From assembly GCA_036806345.1 (NCBI GenBank), contig DAIROT010000011.1, positions 1 through 47,782 on the forward strand: a stretch of 47,782 nt of DNA, in the 5' to 3' direction. How positions within the stretch are numbered: position 1 is the first letter of the stretch; each line of letters opens with the position of its first letter. The notes below the pieces were generated by a model, which had not been told where the DNA came from, made no database searches, and worked only from the letters and a program-made list of their open reading frames with translations. Source of the DNA: QHCF01 sp003244275 (GTDB lineage Bacteria; Actinomycetota; Acidimicrobiia; Acidimicrobiales; QHCF01). Position numbers and translations under genes: made by a program. Of this stretch, positions 39,772-47,526 are shown piece after piece.

Positions 39772-40440
39772 ATGGCAAATCGGACAACGCAGGACAGGGG
39801 CGGGCGGGATTACAGTCGGTCATCGGCTGGGAGAAACTACAGCCGAGACGACGACACCCTGACACCAGGGACGGATTACAGTCGGCCACCGGAGGAGCGC
39901 CGCAAGGCGGCGCGGAGGCCAGCCGAGCGCCGGGAGCGCGCCGTCCGGGAGCGCCCGGTCCGGGAGCGGCGGGTAGCCGATCGCTCAGCTGGCTTGGCGC
40001 TGGTCGGGTTCGGCACCCTGATTGCCGGGGCTTGGGGCGGCATCGCCCCCTACATCGGTCCGGTATTTGGCTACAAGTTCAGCAATTTGGCCTCCTTCCA
40101 GTGGACCGAGGCCAATACCCTCCTGAGGCTGGCTCCTGGTGCGGTGGCCGTCCTGGCTGGCCTGGCCATGCTGGTCGGGGGTGCCCGTCTGGGAGGAACG
40201 CGTGCCGGGCCGTGGTTCTGGGGTCTGATGGCAGTGCTCTGCGGGGCCTGGTTCGTGGTCGGGCCGGCCGTCTGGGAGCTGCTGGGTAATGCCAACCCGG
40301 TCATCCAGGGTGTTCCCTCCAGCGCCGCCACCTTCGTCAATCGGGTGGGCGCACAGCTCGGAGTAGGGCTCCTGCTGGCCTTCTTCGGCGCTAACGCCAT
40401 GGGATTGGTGTCCCGGATGACCCGAATCGTGCGGGACTGA
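39772..40440 (+). CDS. Hypothetical membrane protein with charged N-terminal tail
   Basis: 222 residues. The first 75 residues are hydrophilic with DYSR/NYSR repeats and Arg/Glu-rich RRPAERRERAVRERPVRERR. Four predicted TM helices follow: LALVGFGTLIAGAWGGIAPYIG, APGAVAVLAGLAMLVGGA, WFWGLMAVLCGAWFVVGPAVWELL, LGVGLLLAFFGANAMGLV. The short polypeptide between helices 1 and 2 (FGYKFSNLASFQWTEANTLLRL) would be outside. No family recognised with confidence. Confidence 0.8.
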   Translation: MANRTTQDRGGRDYSRSSAGRNYSRDDDTLTPGTDYSRPPEERRKAARRPAERRERAVRERPVRERRVADRSAGLALVGFGTLIAGAWGGIAPYIGPVFGYKFSNLASFQWTEANTLLRLAPGAVAVLAGLAMLVGGARLGGTRAGPWFWGLMAVLCGAWFVVGPAVWELLGNANPVIQGVPSSAATFVNRVGAQLGVGLLLAFFGANAMGLVSRMTRIVRD

Positions 40441-40486
40441 CCACACTGCTTCGCGGGGACGATGGAACACGCTTCACTGCTCCACT

Positions 40487-40526
40487 CGGCAACCGCCCGA
40501 CGCTCGTGGGCGAAGGGCGGTTGCCG
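40487..40526. terminator. Strong bidirectional hairpin
   Basis: CGGCAACCGCCC (40487-40498) and its perfect complement GGGCGGTTGCCG (40515-40526) with a 16-base loop, followed after 10 bases by TTTTT (40537-40541). Lies after the four-TM gene and before a small minus-strand ORF. Confidence 0.6.
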
Positions 40527-40547
40527 GTAGGAGCCATTTTTCGAGGC

Positions 40548-40715
40548 TTATGACACGTACTGGCGGGCCGAAGAGGAGAGTTGGGGGCCGTCGAGGAGCC
40601 GTAGGCCCCGCTCCACCTCGGGCGGGACAACCCGGCGCTGAGACAGCACCCAGGGTATGCCGGCCAGGGCTTCCAGGACGGCCATGGTGGACACCAGGTT
40701 CTGCGACGACGACAC
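40548..40715 (-). CDS. Possible small protein (55 aa)
   Basis: GTG 40715 is seven bases after TATAGA (40723-40728), the same spacing as other leaderless genes here. The product begins SSSQNLVSTMAVLEALAGI and ends ...RLLDGPQLSSSARQYVS, with a hydrophobic helix-like start. It stops just before the strong hairpin at 40487-40526, as a real gene would. No family recognised. The 40716-40851 stretch upstream has nothing else clear. Confidence 0.4.
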   Translation of the reverse strand: MSSSQNLVSTMAVLEALAGIPWVLSQRRVVPPEVERGLRLLDGPQLSSSARQYVS

Positions 40716-40851
40716 CTTCGCATCTATACCGGGCTGTTGTCAGACGCCGACCAGGCGCCGGGTGCCGAGCTGGTTCAGGAGATGAGTTGATCCGCTGGCC
40801 GTCCCCGCAGATGTCGTTCCCCGGACGATCGTCGATGCCGCTCGAGGCCAC

Positions 40852-41415
40852 TTGTCCAGCCTGAGTCGCTGCCTGCTCCAGCTGGAGGCCGACCTGGGCC
40901 AGATCGAGGGCTGGGGGGTCCACCTGGCGGACGTGCTCATGGGCGGCGGTCGGCTCCTCGCACTGGGCAACGGCGGCAGCGCGGCCCTCGCCCAGCACCT
41001 GACCAGCGAGCTGGTCGGCCGCTACCTGGATGAGCGAATGCCCCTCAGTGCCATTTCGCTCCACGCCGACAGCTCCACCACCACCGCCATAGTCAACGAC
41101 TACGGACCAACCGAGGTGTTTGCTCGTCAAGTCCGAGCCCACGGGCGCCCAGGCGACGTGCTGTTGGCACTGAGTACCTCCGGCCGCAGCCCCAACCTGA
41201 TGACGGCAGTGGACGCGGCACGCGATGCGGGACTGCTCACCTGGGCCCTCACCGGGGCGGCGCCCAGTCCGCTGAGCCGCGCCTGCCACGACTCGCTGGC
41301 CGTGGAGGCCCCGGCGACCGCCACCGTGCAGGAGGTCCACCAGGTAGTCGTCCACTTGTTGTGCGCGGCGGTGGATGCCGTGGTGCTGACTGCGGCGGTC
41401 ATCCCCGGCCGATGA
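40852..41415 (+). CDS. gmhA: Sedoheptulose-7-phosphate isomerase (SIS domain)
   Basis: 187 residues: LLALGNGGSAALAQHLTSELVGRY, PLSAISLHADSSTTTAIVNDYGPTEVFARQVRAHGRPGDVLLALSTSGRSPNLMTAV and HQVVVHLLCAAVD match GmhA closely, including the SIS Ser-rich phosphate loop and the Glu/His catalytic candidates. It catalyses the first step to ADP/GDP-heptose. TTG 40852 is the only standard start after an in-frame stop at 40783, although similar residues extend before it, so the 5' end is uncertain. First gene of the heptose cluster; ATGA overlap with the next. Confidence 0.9.
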   Translation: MSSLSRCLLQLEADLGQIEGWGVHLADVLMGGGRLLALGNGGSAALAQHLTSELVGRYLDERMPLSAISLHADSSTTTAIVNDYGPTEVFARQVRAHGRPGDVLLALSTSGRSPNLMTAVDAARDAGLLTWALTGAAPSPLSRACHDSLAVEAPATATVQEVHQVVVHLLCAAVDAVVLTAAVIPGR

Positions 41416-42463
41416 CTGCCGGCCCCGGCTGGTCGTCCTGCGGGCGCTGGGGCTGGGCGACTACCTCACCGCCATTCTCGCCCTGCGGGGCTTGGCCGAA
41501 GCCTTTCCGGGCCATCGCCGGCTGTTAGCCGCCCCCGCTGGGATCGCCGGACTGGTTGGCCACGTGGGCTCGGTTGACGCGGTGGTGGACACCCCCGGAC
41601 TGGTGCCGCTGACTCCGGCGCTGCACAGGCCGGATATCGCCGTGGATCTTCACGGCCGGGGACCCGAGAGCCAGACGCTGCTGATGGACTGCCGGCCAGC
41701 CCGCCTGGTCTCCTTTGCCCATCTCCAGCTACCAGCCACTGCGGGTGCTCCTCACTGGCGGGCTGACGAGCACGAGGTGTGGCGCTGGTGCCGGATGCTG
41801 TCGGAGAGCGGGATCCCGGCCAATCCCAGACGCCTGGACATCCAGACCCCGCTGCGCCCGGCGCCGAACCAGGTGCGAGGGGCCACTGTCGTCCACCCCG
41901 GCGCCGCCAGCCCGGCCCGGCGTTGGCCACCCGACCGGTGGGCAGCCATGGCTCGGGCCGAGATGGCATCGGGGCGCAAGGTGGTGATCACCGGCAACCG
42001 GGCTGAGGCCCAGCTGGCTGGTCGGGTGGCCACCATGGCTGGTCTGAGTTCTGACGGTGTCCTGGCCGGCCGCACCGACCTGCTCGGACCGGCGGCGGTG
42101 GTGGCGGCCAGCGCCCGGGTGGTGAGCGGTGACACCGGCATGGCCCATCTGGCCACTGCCCTGGGGACTGCATCCGTGGTCCTTTTTGGACCGGTCTCCC
42201 CGGCCCACTGGGGGCCGCCCCCCGAGCGGCCCTGGCACCGAGCCCTGTGGGCCGGGCGGACGGGTGACCCGCACGGCCAACAGGTCGACCCCGGACTGCT
42301 GGAGCTGTCGGTCGACGACGTCCTCGATGCCCTGGCCGGGCTGCCAAACCGACCCCATCCAGCCGGCACTGCGCCGGCCCGCACTCTGCCGGACGGGGCG
42401 ATACCGGGTGAGCCGATGCCGGGTGCGCCGATGCGGGGGTTCCCCGGCACTCTGGCCGGGTAG
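41412..42463 (+). CDS. Family 9 glycosyltransferase (heptosyltransferase-like), frameshift near the start
   Basis: GT-B GT9: LVVLRALGLGDYLTAILALRGLAEAFPGHRRLLAAP at the N-terminus, ATVVHPGAASPARRWPPDRWAAMA, and SGDTGMAHLATALGTASVVLFGPVSPAHWGPP near the C-terminus. The natural start is ATG 41412, overlapping the gmhA stop (ATGA), but the body is in another frame. Adding one C to the run at 41423-41426 would join MTAGP to RLVVLRALG, so either a base is missing in the assembly or the gene is broken. In-frame ATG 41492 would lack the conserved first strand. Transfers heptose-like sugars to a glycoconjugate. Confidence 0.85.
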
Positions 42464-42472
42464 TAGGAAACC

Positions 42473-43330
42473 ATGTCGCCTCCCCTCCCTTATCGCCTGG
42501 TCAACCAATTGGGGCGGACCCTCTTCCTCGACAAGGTGGCCGACCCCATCGCCGACCTGGTCCGCAAGCTGACCGACCACCAGCTCGTCAAGAATGCCCT
42601 CTCAGGCACCTGGCTCGGCCACCGCCTGCATCCCCTGCTCACCGACGTGGCCATCGGCAGCTATCTGGGGGCCGCTCTGGCCGACCTGGTGGTTCCTGGC
42701 CAAGCCGGCCAGTTGGCAGCCAAGCGCCTGCTGGCGGCCGGTCTGGTCGCCACCGTGCCCACCGCGGCAGCCGGGCTGTCGGACTGGACCGATGTGTATG
42801 GCGACGCCCGGCGCATCGGTTTGGTCCACGCCGCAGGCAATGTGGCCGCCTCCGGGATGTTCCTGGCCTCCCTGGTCCAGCGGTCCAGAGGGCGCCTGGC
42901 CTGCGGTCGAGCCCTGTCCTGGGCCGGGCTGGGGGTCATGACAGGCGCCGGCTATCTGGGAGGACATCTCTCCTACGTCCTGGGGGTGGGTGTCGACCAC
43001 ACCGGCTTCCAGCCCCGGCTGGAGGACTGGGTGGACGTCGTAGCGGGTGCCGATGTCTCAGATGACGGGGATCCAGTGGTCGCCAGCGCGGGCGACTTCG
43101 AGGTCCTGCTGCTCCGCCGAGGCGGACGCTTGCATGCCCTGGCCCGGCGGTGCAGCCATGCCGGGTGGGGCATGGAGGGCGGCGAGGTGGCCGACGGCTG
43201 CATCACCTGCCCGTACCACGCCAGCACCTTCGCCCTCCACGACGGCCAGGTGAGGCGGGGCCCGGCCGCTACCGCCCAGCCGGTCTACCGGACCCGAGAG
43301 GTCGACGGGCGCATCGAGGTTCGCTCCTGA
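42473..43330 (+). CDS. DUF2231 membrane domain fused to a Rieske [2Fe-2S] domain
   Basis: 285 residues. The N-terminal DUF2231 part has LSGTWLGHRLHPLLTDVAIGSYLGAAL and about four TM helices (the last, GLGVMTGAGYLGGHLSYVLG). From residue 190 a Rieske domain: RRCSHAGWGMEGGEVADGCITCPYHASTFALHDGQVRRGPA, with the Cys-x-His and Cys-x-x-His ligand pairs. A membrane-bound electron carrier; the partner oxidoreductase is unknown. It begins nine bases after the GT9 stop. Confidence 0.92.
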   Translation: MSPPLPYRLVNQLGRTLFLDKVADPIADLVRKLTDHQLVKNALSGTWLGHRLHPLLTDVAIGSYLGAALADLVVPGQAGQLAAKRLLAAGLVATVPTAAAGLSDWTDVYGDARRIGLVHAAGNVAASGMFLASLVQRSRGRLACGRALSWAGLGVMTGAGYLGGHLSYVLGVGVDHTGFQPRLEDWVDVVAGADVSDDGDPVVASAGDFEVLLLRRGGRLHALARRCSHAGWGMEGGEVADGCITCPYHASTFALHDGQVRRGPAATAQPVYRTREVDGRIEVRS

Positions 43331-43347
43331 TGTGAGAAGCCTTCGGT

Positions 43348-43372
43348 TGCCCCTGCGGAGCAGTGTCGGCCG
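43348..43372. repeat. Intergenic repeat, copy 2
   Basis: Same 25-bp sequence as at 13265-13289 with a single G/A difference; it lies between the Rieske stop and the promoter of the next GT2 gene. Confidence 0.8.
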
Positions 43373-43374
43373 TC

Positions 43375-43380
43375 TAACCT
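43375..43380 (+). promoter_or_regulatory. -10 box of the GT2 gene at 43388
   Basis: TAACCT, seven bases before GTG 43388. Confidence 0.5.
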
Positions 43381-43387
43381 GCCCAAG

Positions 43388-44128
43388 GTGACCGGCGATC
43401 CCCAGCTGGTCGGCGTCGTCATCCCGGCCCACGAGGAGGAGGTCCACATCGCCGCCTGTGTGGCTTCGGTCAGCCGGGCCCTGGACCATCCCGACCTGGC
43501 CGGATCGGCCACGGCGCTGGTGATCGTGCTGGATGACTGCACCGATGGCACCGGTGAGCGCGCCCTGGGCGCTCTGGGTCGCTTCAGGCCCACGGTCATT
43601 GAGCACTCAGCGCGAAATGTCGGTCTTTCCCGCCAAGCCGGCTTGGCCACTCTCATGGCCGCCGGCTCCGGGCTCCAGCCCGATCGAGTGTGGTTGGCCA
43701 CCACCGATGCCGACACACTGGTGGGCGAGGACTGGTTGGCCACCCAGTTGGCCTGGGCCGCCACTGGCGCCGAGGCGGTGGCTGGCACGGTGGTGGTTGA
43801 TGGCTGGGATGAGCAGCCCAGCCGGGTGCGCCGGTTGTACGGGTCCCACATGGCGGCCCTGGGACAGGGAATGGGCCATCCCCACGTGCACGGGGCCAAC
43901 CTGGGATTGACCGGAGCTGCCTACAAGGCCGTCGGCGGGATGCCGCCGTTGGCCGCGGCCGAGGACCATGCTCTGTGGGCCGGCCTGCACCGGGCCGGTC
44001 GACGGGCGCTGGCCGTGGGCAATCTGCCAGTTATCACCAGCGGCCGCCGGGAAGGCAGGGCCCCCCTGGGCTTCAGCGGCCTGCTTCGCCGCCTCGATAC
44101 TGCCTCGCACCGTTCTCACGGTGGCTAG
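43388..44128 (+). CDS. Family 2 glycosyltransferase
   Basis: 246 residues. GT-A features VGVVIPAHEEEVHIAACVASV, ALVIVLDDCTDGT, RNVGLSRQAGLATLM, WLATTDADTLVGEDWL (DxD), and HVHGANLGLTGAAYKAVGGMPPLAAAEDHALWAGL. Adjacent actinobacterial clusters pair such a GT2 with an acyl-CoA-dehydrogenase-like protein, as here; the reading frames overlap by eight bases. The acceptor is unknown. Leaderless GTG start. Confidence 0.9.
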   Translation: MTGDPQLVGVVIPAHEEEVHIAACVASVSRALDHPDLAGSATALVIVLDDCTDGTGERALGALGRFRPTVIEHSARNVGLSRQAGLATLMAAGSGLQPDRVWLATTDADTLVGEDWLATQLAWAATGAEAVAGTVVVDGWDEQPSRVRRLYGSHMAALGQGMGHPHVHGANLGLTGAAYKAVGGMPPLAAAEDHALWAGLHRAGRRALAVGNLPVITSGRREGRAPLGFSGLLRRLDTASHRSHGG

Positions 44129-45110
44129 CCCCCAGACCCCGGTCGGCGCCTGGTGCGCTGGCCGGCCCGAACCCGACTGCCCGGCCTCTGCCCTGGTCCT
44201 GGCCGTCCGGTCCGGCCTGCTGCGCCTGGCCCTCCCCGGGACGGGGTCCACCTGGCAACGCTGGCAGGCCCTGGCCGAGCTGGCCGCCCATGACCTGTCT
44301 CTGGCTCGACTGGGCGAGGGCCACGCTGACGCCCTGGCCATCCTGGCCGAGGCCGGCCATCCGGAGCCGCCGACCGATTGGCTGCTCGGGGTCTGGGCGG
44401 CTGGGCCGGTCGGCTCGGTGGTGGCGGAACCCGACGATAGGGCATGGCGTCTGTCAGGGCGGCGCCGCTGGTGCTCGGGGGCCTCGTTGCTGACCCATGC
44501 CCTGGTCACCGGCTCCCTGGATGGCGCCCACCAGCTCTTCCTAGTGGACCTCCACCAGCCGGGAGTTGACCCGCTGCCGGGGTCCTGGCCGGCGGTGGGA
44601 ATGGAGGGGTCCGACAGCTTGGATGTGGACTTCGAGCAGGCGTCAGCCGAGGCGGTCGGCGGGGCCGGTTTCTACCTGGGCCGGCCCGGGTTCTGGCACG
44701 GGGCCACCGGGGTGGCGGCCTGCTGGTGGGGAGGGGCGGTGGGCGTTTCGCGGACCCTGTGGCGAGCCACCGAGGCGAAGCCCACTCCGCACCGCCTGGC
44801 CCACCTGGGGGCTGTCGATGCTCGGCTGTGGTCCATGGCCAGCACCCTGCAGACGGCGGCGGCAATGGTCGATGCCCGACCGGGGCAAATCGCCGACATC
44901 CGTTGCCTGGCCCTGCGGGTACGCCACCTGGTTGGGGAGGGGGCCACCGAGGTCATGGACCGCACCGGGAGGGCGACCGGTGCCGGCCCTCTCGGCCATG
45001 ACGCCGCTCACGCCCGCCGGGTGGCCGACCTCACCGTCTACCTGCGCCAGATTCACGCCGAGGCCGACCTGGAGGCGTTGGGGAACGCCCTCATCGCTCA
45101 GCCCGCGTAG
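44121..45110 (+). CDS. Acyl-CoA dehydrogenase-like protein (short)
   Basis: 329 residues from GTG 44121, overlapping the GT2 stop. WQALAELAAHDLSLARLGEGHADALAILAEAG, VVAEPDDRAWRLSGRRRWCSGASLLTHALVTG and a helical C-terminal part with HDAAHARRVADLTVYLRQIHAEADLEALG follow the layout of ACAD proteins, but the protein is 50-60 residues short and the FAD motifs are weak. It probably acts on an unusual carrier-bound or sugar substrate in this cluster. Functional assignment is tentative. Confidence 0.82.
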   Translation: MASPQTPVGAWCAGRPEPDCPASALVLAVRSGLLRLALPGTGSTWQRWQALAELAAHDLSLARLGEGHADALAILAEAGHPEPPTDWLLGVWAAGPVGSVVAEPDDRAWRLSGRRRWCSGASLLTHALVTGSLDGAHQLFLVDLHQPGVDPLPGSWPAVGMEGSDSLDVDFEQASAEAVGGAGFYLGRPGFWHGATGVAACWWGGAVGVSRTLWRATEAKPTPHRLAHLGAVDARLWSMASTLQTAAAMVDARPGQIADIRCLALRVRHLVGEGATEVMDRTGRATGAGPLGHDAAHARRVADLTVYLRQIHAEADLEALGNALIAQPA

Positions 45111-45134
45111 GCACCGGACACGGACCGGGCTACC

Positions 45135-46013
45135 GTGGGACCTCCGGCGAAGCGGGGGTCGCTGCCTTTGCGAATTGTCCGTTGGCTGCTCGTGCCGACC
45201 ATGCTCGTACTGGTGTCTGCGTCCGGTGGTGGGACGGCGCCCGTGGTGCCGGTCGTTGGAGCGCCTGCTCCGATGCTCATGTCTCGCAGTGTGTCGCTGG
45301 TCAAGGCGTTCTACGCCCGGCCCGAGACGACTGCCACCGTCCCGCCAGCTCCGGGGGCACTCCAGATAGCGTCGCCCCCGCCTACCGGCTCGGTACCGGC
45401 CACCGCGCCCGGGACAACCACCCTGGCCACGCTCACGTCCGACGTCTCGGGATCCGCGGGCCCCGGCCTGGCACCGGGCACCACGGTGCCGGCGTCGTGG
45501 TACGGCTACCGGTCGACCCTGCCGGTCATCGACCAACGGCCCGGATGGGTGGAGGTCCGCCTGGCCCAGCGGCCGAATCAGTCGACCGTCTGGGTACCCG
45601 CCAACCGGGTCACCTTTTCCAGCACTCCCTACCGTTTGGTGCTGTCCCTCGGCGCCGAGCGCATGCAGCTCCTGCGTTATGACCAACCCATCCTCAACGT
45701 CCCGGCGGGCATCGGGACGGTTGGCGACCCCACCGTGACCGGCCACTATTTCGTCACCATGAAGGTGCCCCCGCCGGATCCGGGGTACGGACCGTTCGTC
45801 CTGGCCACCTCCGCTCACTCGGACACCATCACCGACTGGGCCCGGAGCGGCGATGCCATCATCGCCATCCACGGCCCCATCGACTCCCACGCCGACGCCC
45901 TGATCGGCAAGACCGGTGCTCGGATCTCACACGGCTGCATCCGCCTGCACGATGCCGATTTGGCTCAGCTGGGGGCAGTGCCGGCTGGTACCCCCCTGGA
46001 CGTCGTGCCCTGA
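45135..46013 (+). CDS. L,D-transpeptidase (YkuD), secreted
   Basis: 292 residues from GTG 45135; TTG 45165 (LRIVRWLLVP) is an alternative. A signal/anchor segment RIVRWLLVPTMLVLVSASGG and a Thr/Pro-rich linker lead to a small SH3-like part (ASWYGYRSTLPVIDQRPGWVEVRLAQRPNQSTVWVP) and the YkuD catalytic core: LVLSLGAERMQLLRYDQPI, TGHYFVTMK, IAIHGP and GARISHGCIRLHDADL with the catalytic Cys. Forms 3-3 peptidoglycan cross-links or attaches proteins. Confidence 0.92.
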   Translation: MGPPAKRGSLPLRIVRWLLVPTMLVLVSASGGGTAPVVPVVGAPAPMLMSRSVSLVKAFYARPETTATVPPAPGALQIASPPPTGSVPATAPGTTTLATLTSDVSGSAGPGLAPGTTVPASWYGYRSTLPVIDQRPGWVEVRLAQRPNQSTVWVPANRVTFSSTPYRLVLSLGAERMQLLRYDQPILNVPAGIGTVGDPTVTGHYFVTMKVPPPDPGYGPFVLATSAHSDTITDWARSGDAIIAIHGPIDSHADALIGKTGARISHGCIRLHDADLAQLGAVPAGTPLDVVP

Positions 46014-46096
46014 GCTTCAAACGGGCCGCAGCTGTCTATCTGTGACCGCTCGGTGAGCTATGAGCGCGTCAGTGGCAACAGAATGGAGCGCCAGCC

Positions 46097-46966
46097 TCAG
46101 GCAGGGTCCTCCAGGAGGTAGAAGCGGGTCCCCTGGTCGTCGACGCACTCGGCCGATAGGCCGTAAGGCTGGCGCTCCGGCTCAGGAGCGGCGCCGCCCA
46201 GCGCCCGCACCTGGCCCACCGCGGCTTGGATGTCGTCCACCCGGTACATCGGTACCACCGTGGCCTGCTGGTGGCCGCCGTGCATGCCAGTCATGGGGAC
46301 CACGTCCTCGGGACCCCAGCCGTCCTCCACCCGGCCGGGCCGGAAGGTCCAACCCAGCACAGTGGCGTAGAAGGCCCGGGCTCGGGCCGAGTCGCGCGCC
46401 TCCATGGTGATGTAGGAGAGGTCGCCCTGCCGGGCGCCGTTGGCTGGGCCGCGGGCCTCGCTACCGGTCAGCTGATAGAGCGCGAAGCGGGTTCCATCTT
46501 CATCCACGCAGTCGGCCACCCGGCCGTGCGGAGCAGTGACGGGCTCCTCGGCCTGGCCCCCGGCGGCCCGGACTCGCTCGACGCCAGCTACCACGTCAAC
46601 CACGGCATAGCAGAGGAAAAGGTCGCTCCGCTCCTGGCCGCCCTGCAGGCCGTGGTGCGGAGTCGCCCCCTCGACCCGGCGCCCCTGTCCGCTCGAGCCC
46701 GGCCCGTACGACCAACCCAGCACGGCACCGAAGAAGGCAGCCGCCCGGTCCACGTCGGGCACCCACAGCGACGCATAGGCGATGTCCCCCTCCCTCATGG
46801 GACTGGCGACGGTCTCGGGCGTGGTGATGGCATCTGACATGGTGACTCCTTTGGGTAGGTCCAGAGCGACTTCGAGCTGAGCCCGCAGACGGGCGGTGAA
46901 GGCGGGATCGGGGCGCGCTGGCGTGAGAGGCGTGCGCAACGCTTCGAACGGATCAGGCATCGCCAA
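46097..46966 (-). CDS. Two-domain VOC (glyoxalase-fold) protein, sigma-linked
   Basis: 289 residues. The N-terminal 45 residues (DPFEALRTPLTPARPDPAFTARLRAQLEVALDLPKG) are an extension I associate with proteins encoded next to ECF sigma factors. Two VOC repeats follow, SLWVPDVDRAAAFFGAVLGW...RVADCVDEDGTRFALYQ and TMEARDSARARAFYATVLGWTFRP...LSAECVDDQGTRFYLLEDP. The start overlaps the sigma-factor stop by 14 bases. A sensor, resistance or modulatory role is inferred only. Confidence 0.87.
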   Translation of the reverse strand: MAMPDPFEALRTPLTPARPDPAFTARLRAQLEVALDLPKGVTMSDAITTPETVASPMREGDIAYASLWVPDVDRAAAFFGAVLGWSYGPGSSGQGRRVEGATPHHGLQGGQERSDLFLCYAVVDVVAGVERVRAAGGQAEEPVTAPHGRVADCVDEDGTRFALYQLTGSEARGPANGARQGDLSYITMEARDSARARAFYATVLGWTFRPGRVEDGWGPEDVVPMTGMHGGHQQATVVPMYRVDDIQAAVGQVRALGGAAPEPERQPYGLSAECVDDQGTRFYLLEDPA

Positions 46967-47480
46967 CCTCCCCAGCGGTATAGGCGCGGCGAAAGGCTGA
47001 CCGGGCCCGCACCAGCAGTCCCTCGGTGGAATGTACGGTGCGGTGCAGCAGGTCGGCGATCTCGGGGACCGGCAGGTCGTCCAGGTAGCGCAGCGTCAGG
47101 GCGGCCCGGTAGGACGGGACCAGCTTCTCCAGGACGGAACGTGCCCGTATGGCGTCCAGCTCGGCCTCCCAGGGATCCTCGTGCCGTTGTCCCTCTCCGG
47201 CGCTCTCCAGACCCCTTTCCTCCCGGGCCAGGCGCCGCCAGTGGTCAGCCAGCTTGTGTCGGGCCACGCCCACCAGCCAGGCAGTGGAGACACCGGTGGC
47301 GGGCTGGCCTCGGCTGGCCGCCGACGCGGCAGCCAGGAAGGTCTCGGAGGTGAGGTCCTCGGCCAGGGCAACCCGTCCGCAGCGCGAGAGCAGGTAGCCG
47401 TAGACGTGCGGCAGTGCGTCGTCGTAGGCAGCCAGCAAGGCCTGCCCCTGATTCCCGGCCATCGAGGAAGGTGAGCTCAC
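46953..47480 (-). CDS. ECF-type RNA polymerase sigma factor
   Basis: 175 residues from GTG 47480, with GGAG five bases upstream; ATG 47462 (MAGNQGQALLAAYDDALPHVYGYLLSR) is an alternative. Region 2: AEDLTSETFLAAASAA, TAWLVGVARHKLADHWRR; region 4: KLVPSYRAALTLRYLDDLPVPEIADLLHRTVHSTEGLLVRARSAFRRAY. No anti-sigma factor follows; the VOC protein occupies that place. Confidence 0.92.
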   Translation of the reverse strand: MSSPSSMAGNQGQALLAAYDDALPHVYGYLLSRCGRVALAEDLTSETFLAAASAASRGQPATGVSTAWLVGVARHKLADHWRRLAREERGLESAGEGQRHEDPWEAELDAIRARSVLEKLVPSYRAALTLRYLDDLPVPEIADLLHRTVHSTEGLLVRARSAFRRAYTAGEVGDA

Positions 47481-47526
47481 CAGAGCTCCCCCGGCGGAGC
47501 AGGGCGGCGTGTCGCGCTCATGATCC

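Noticed and set aside
44643..45890. 415-codon minus-strand frame
   Set aside because: Antisense to the ACAD-like and L,D-transpeptidase genes, which have family motifs.
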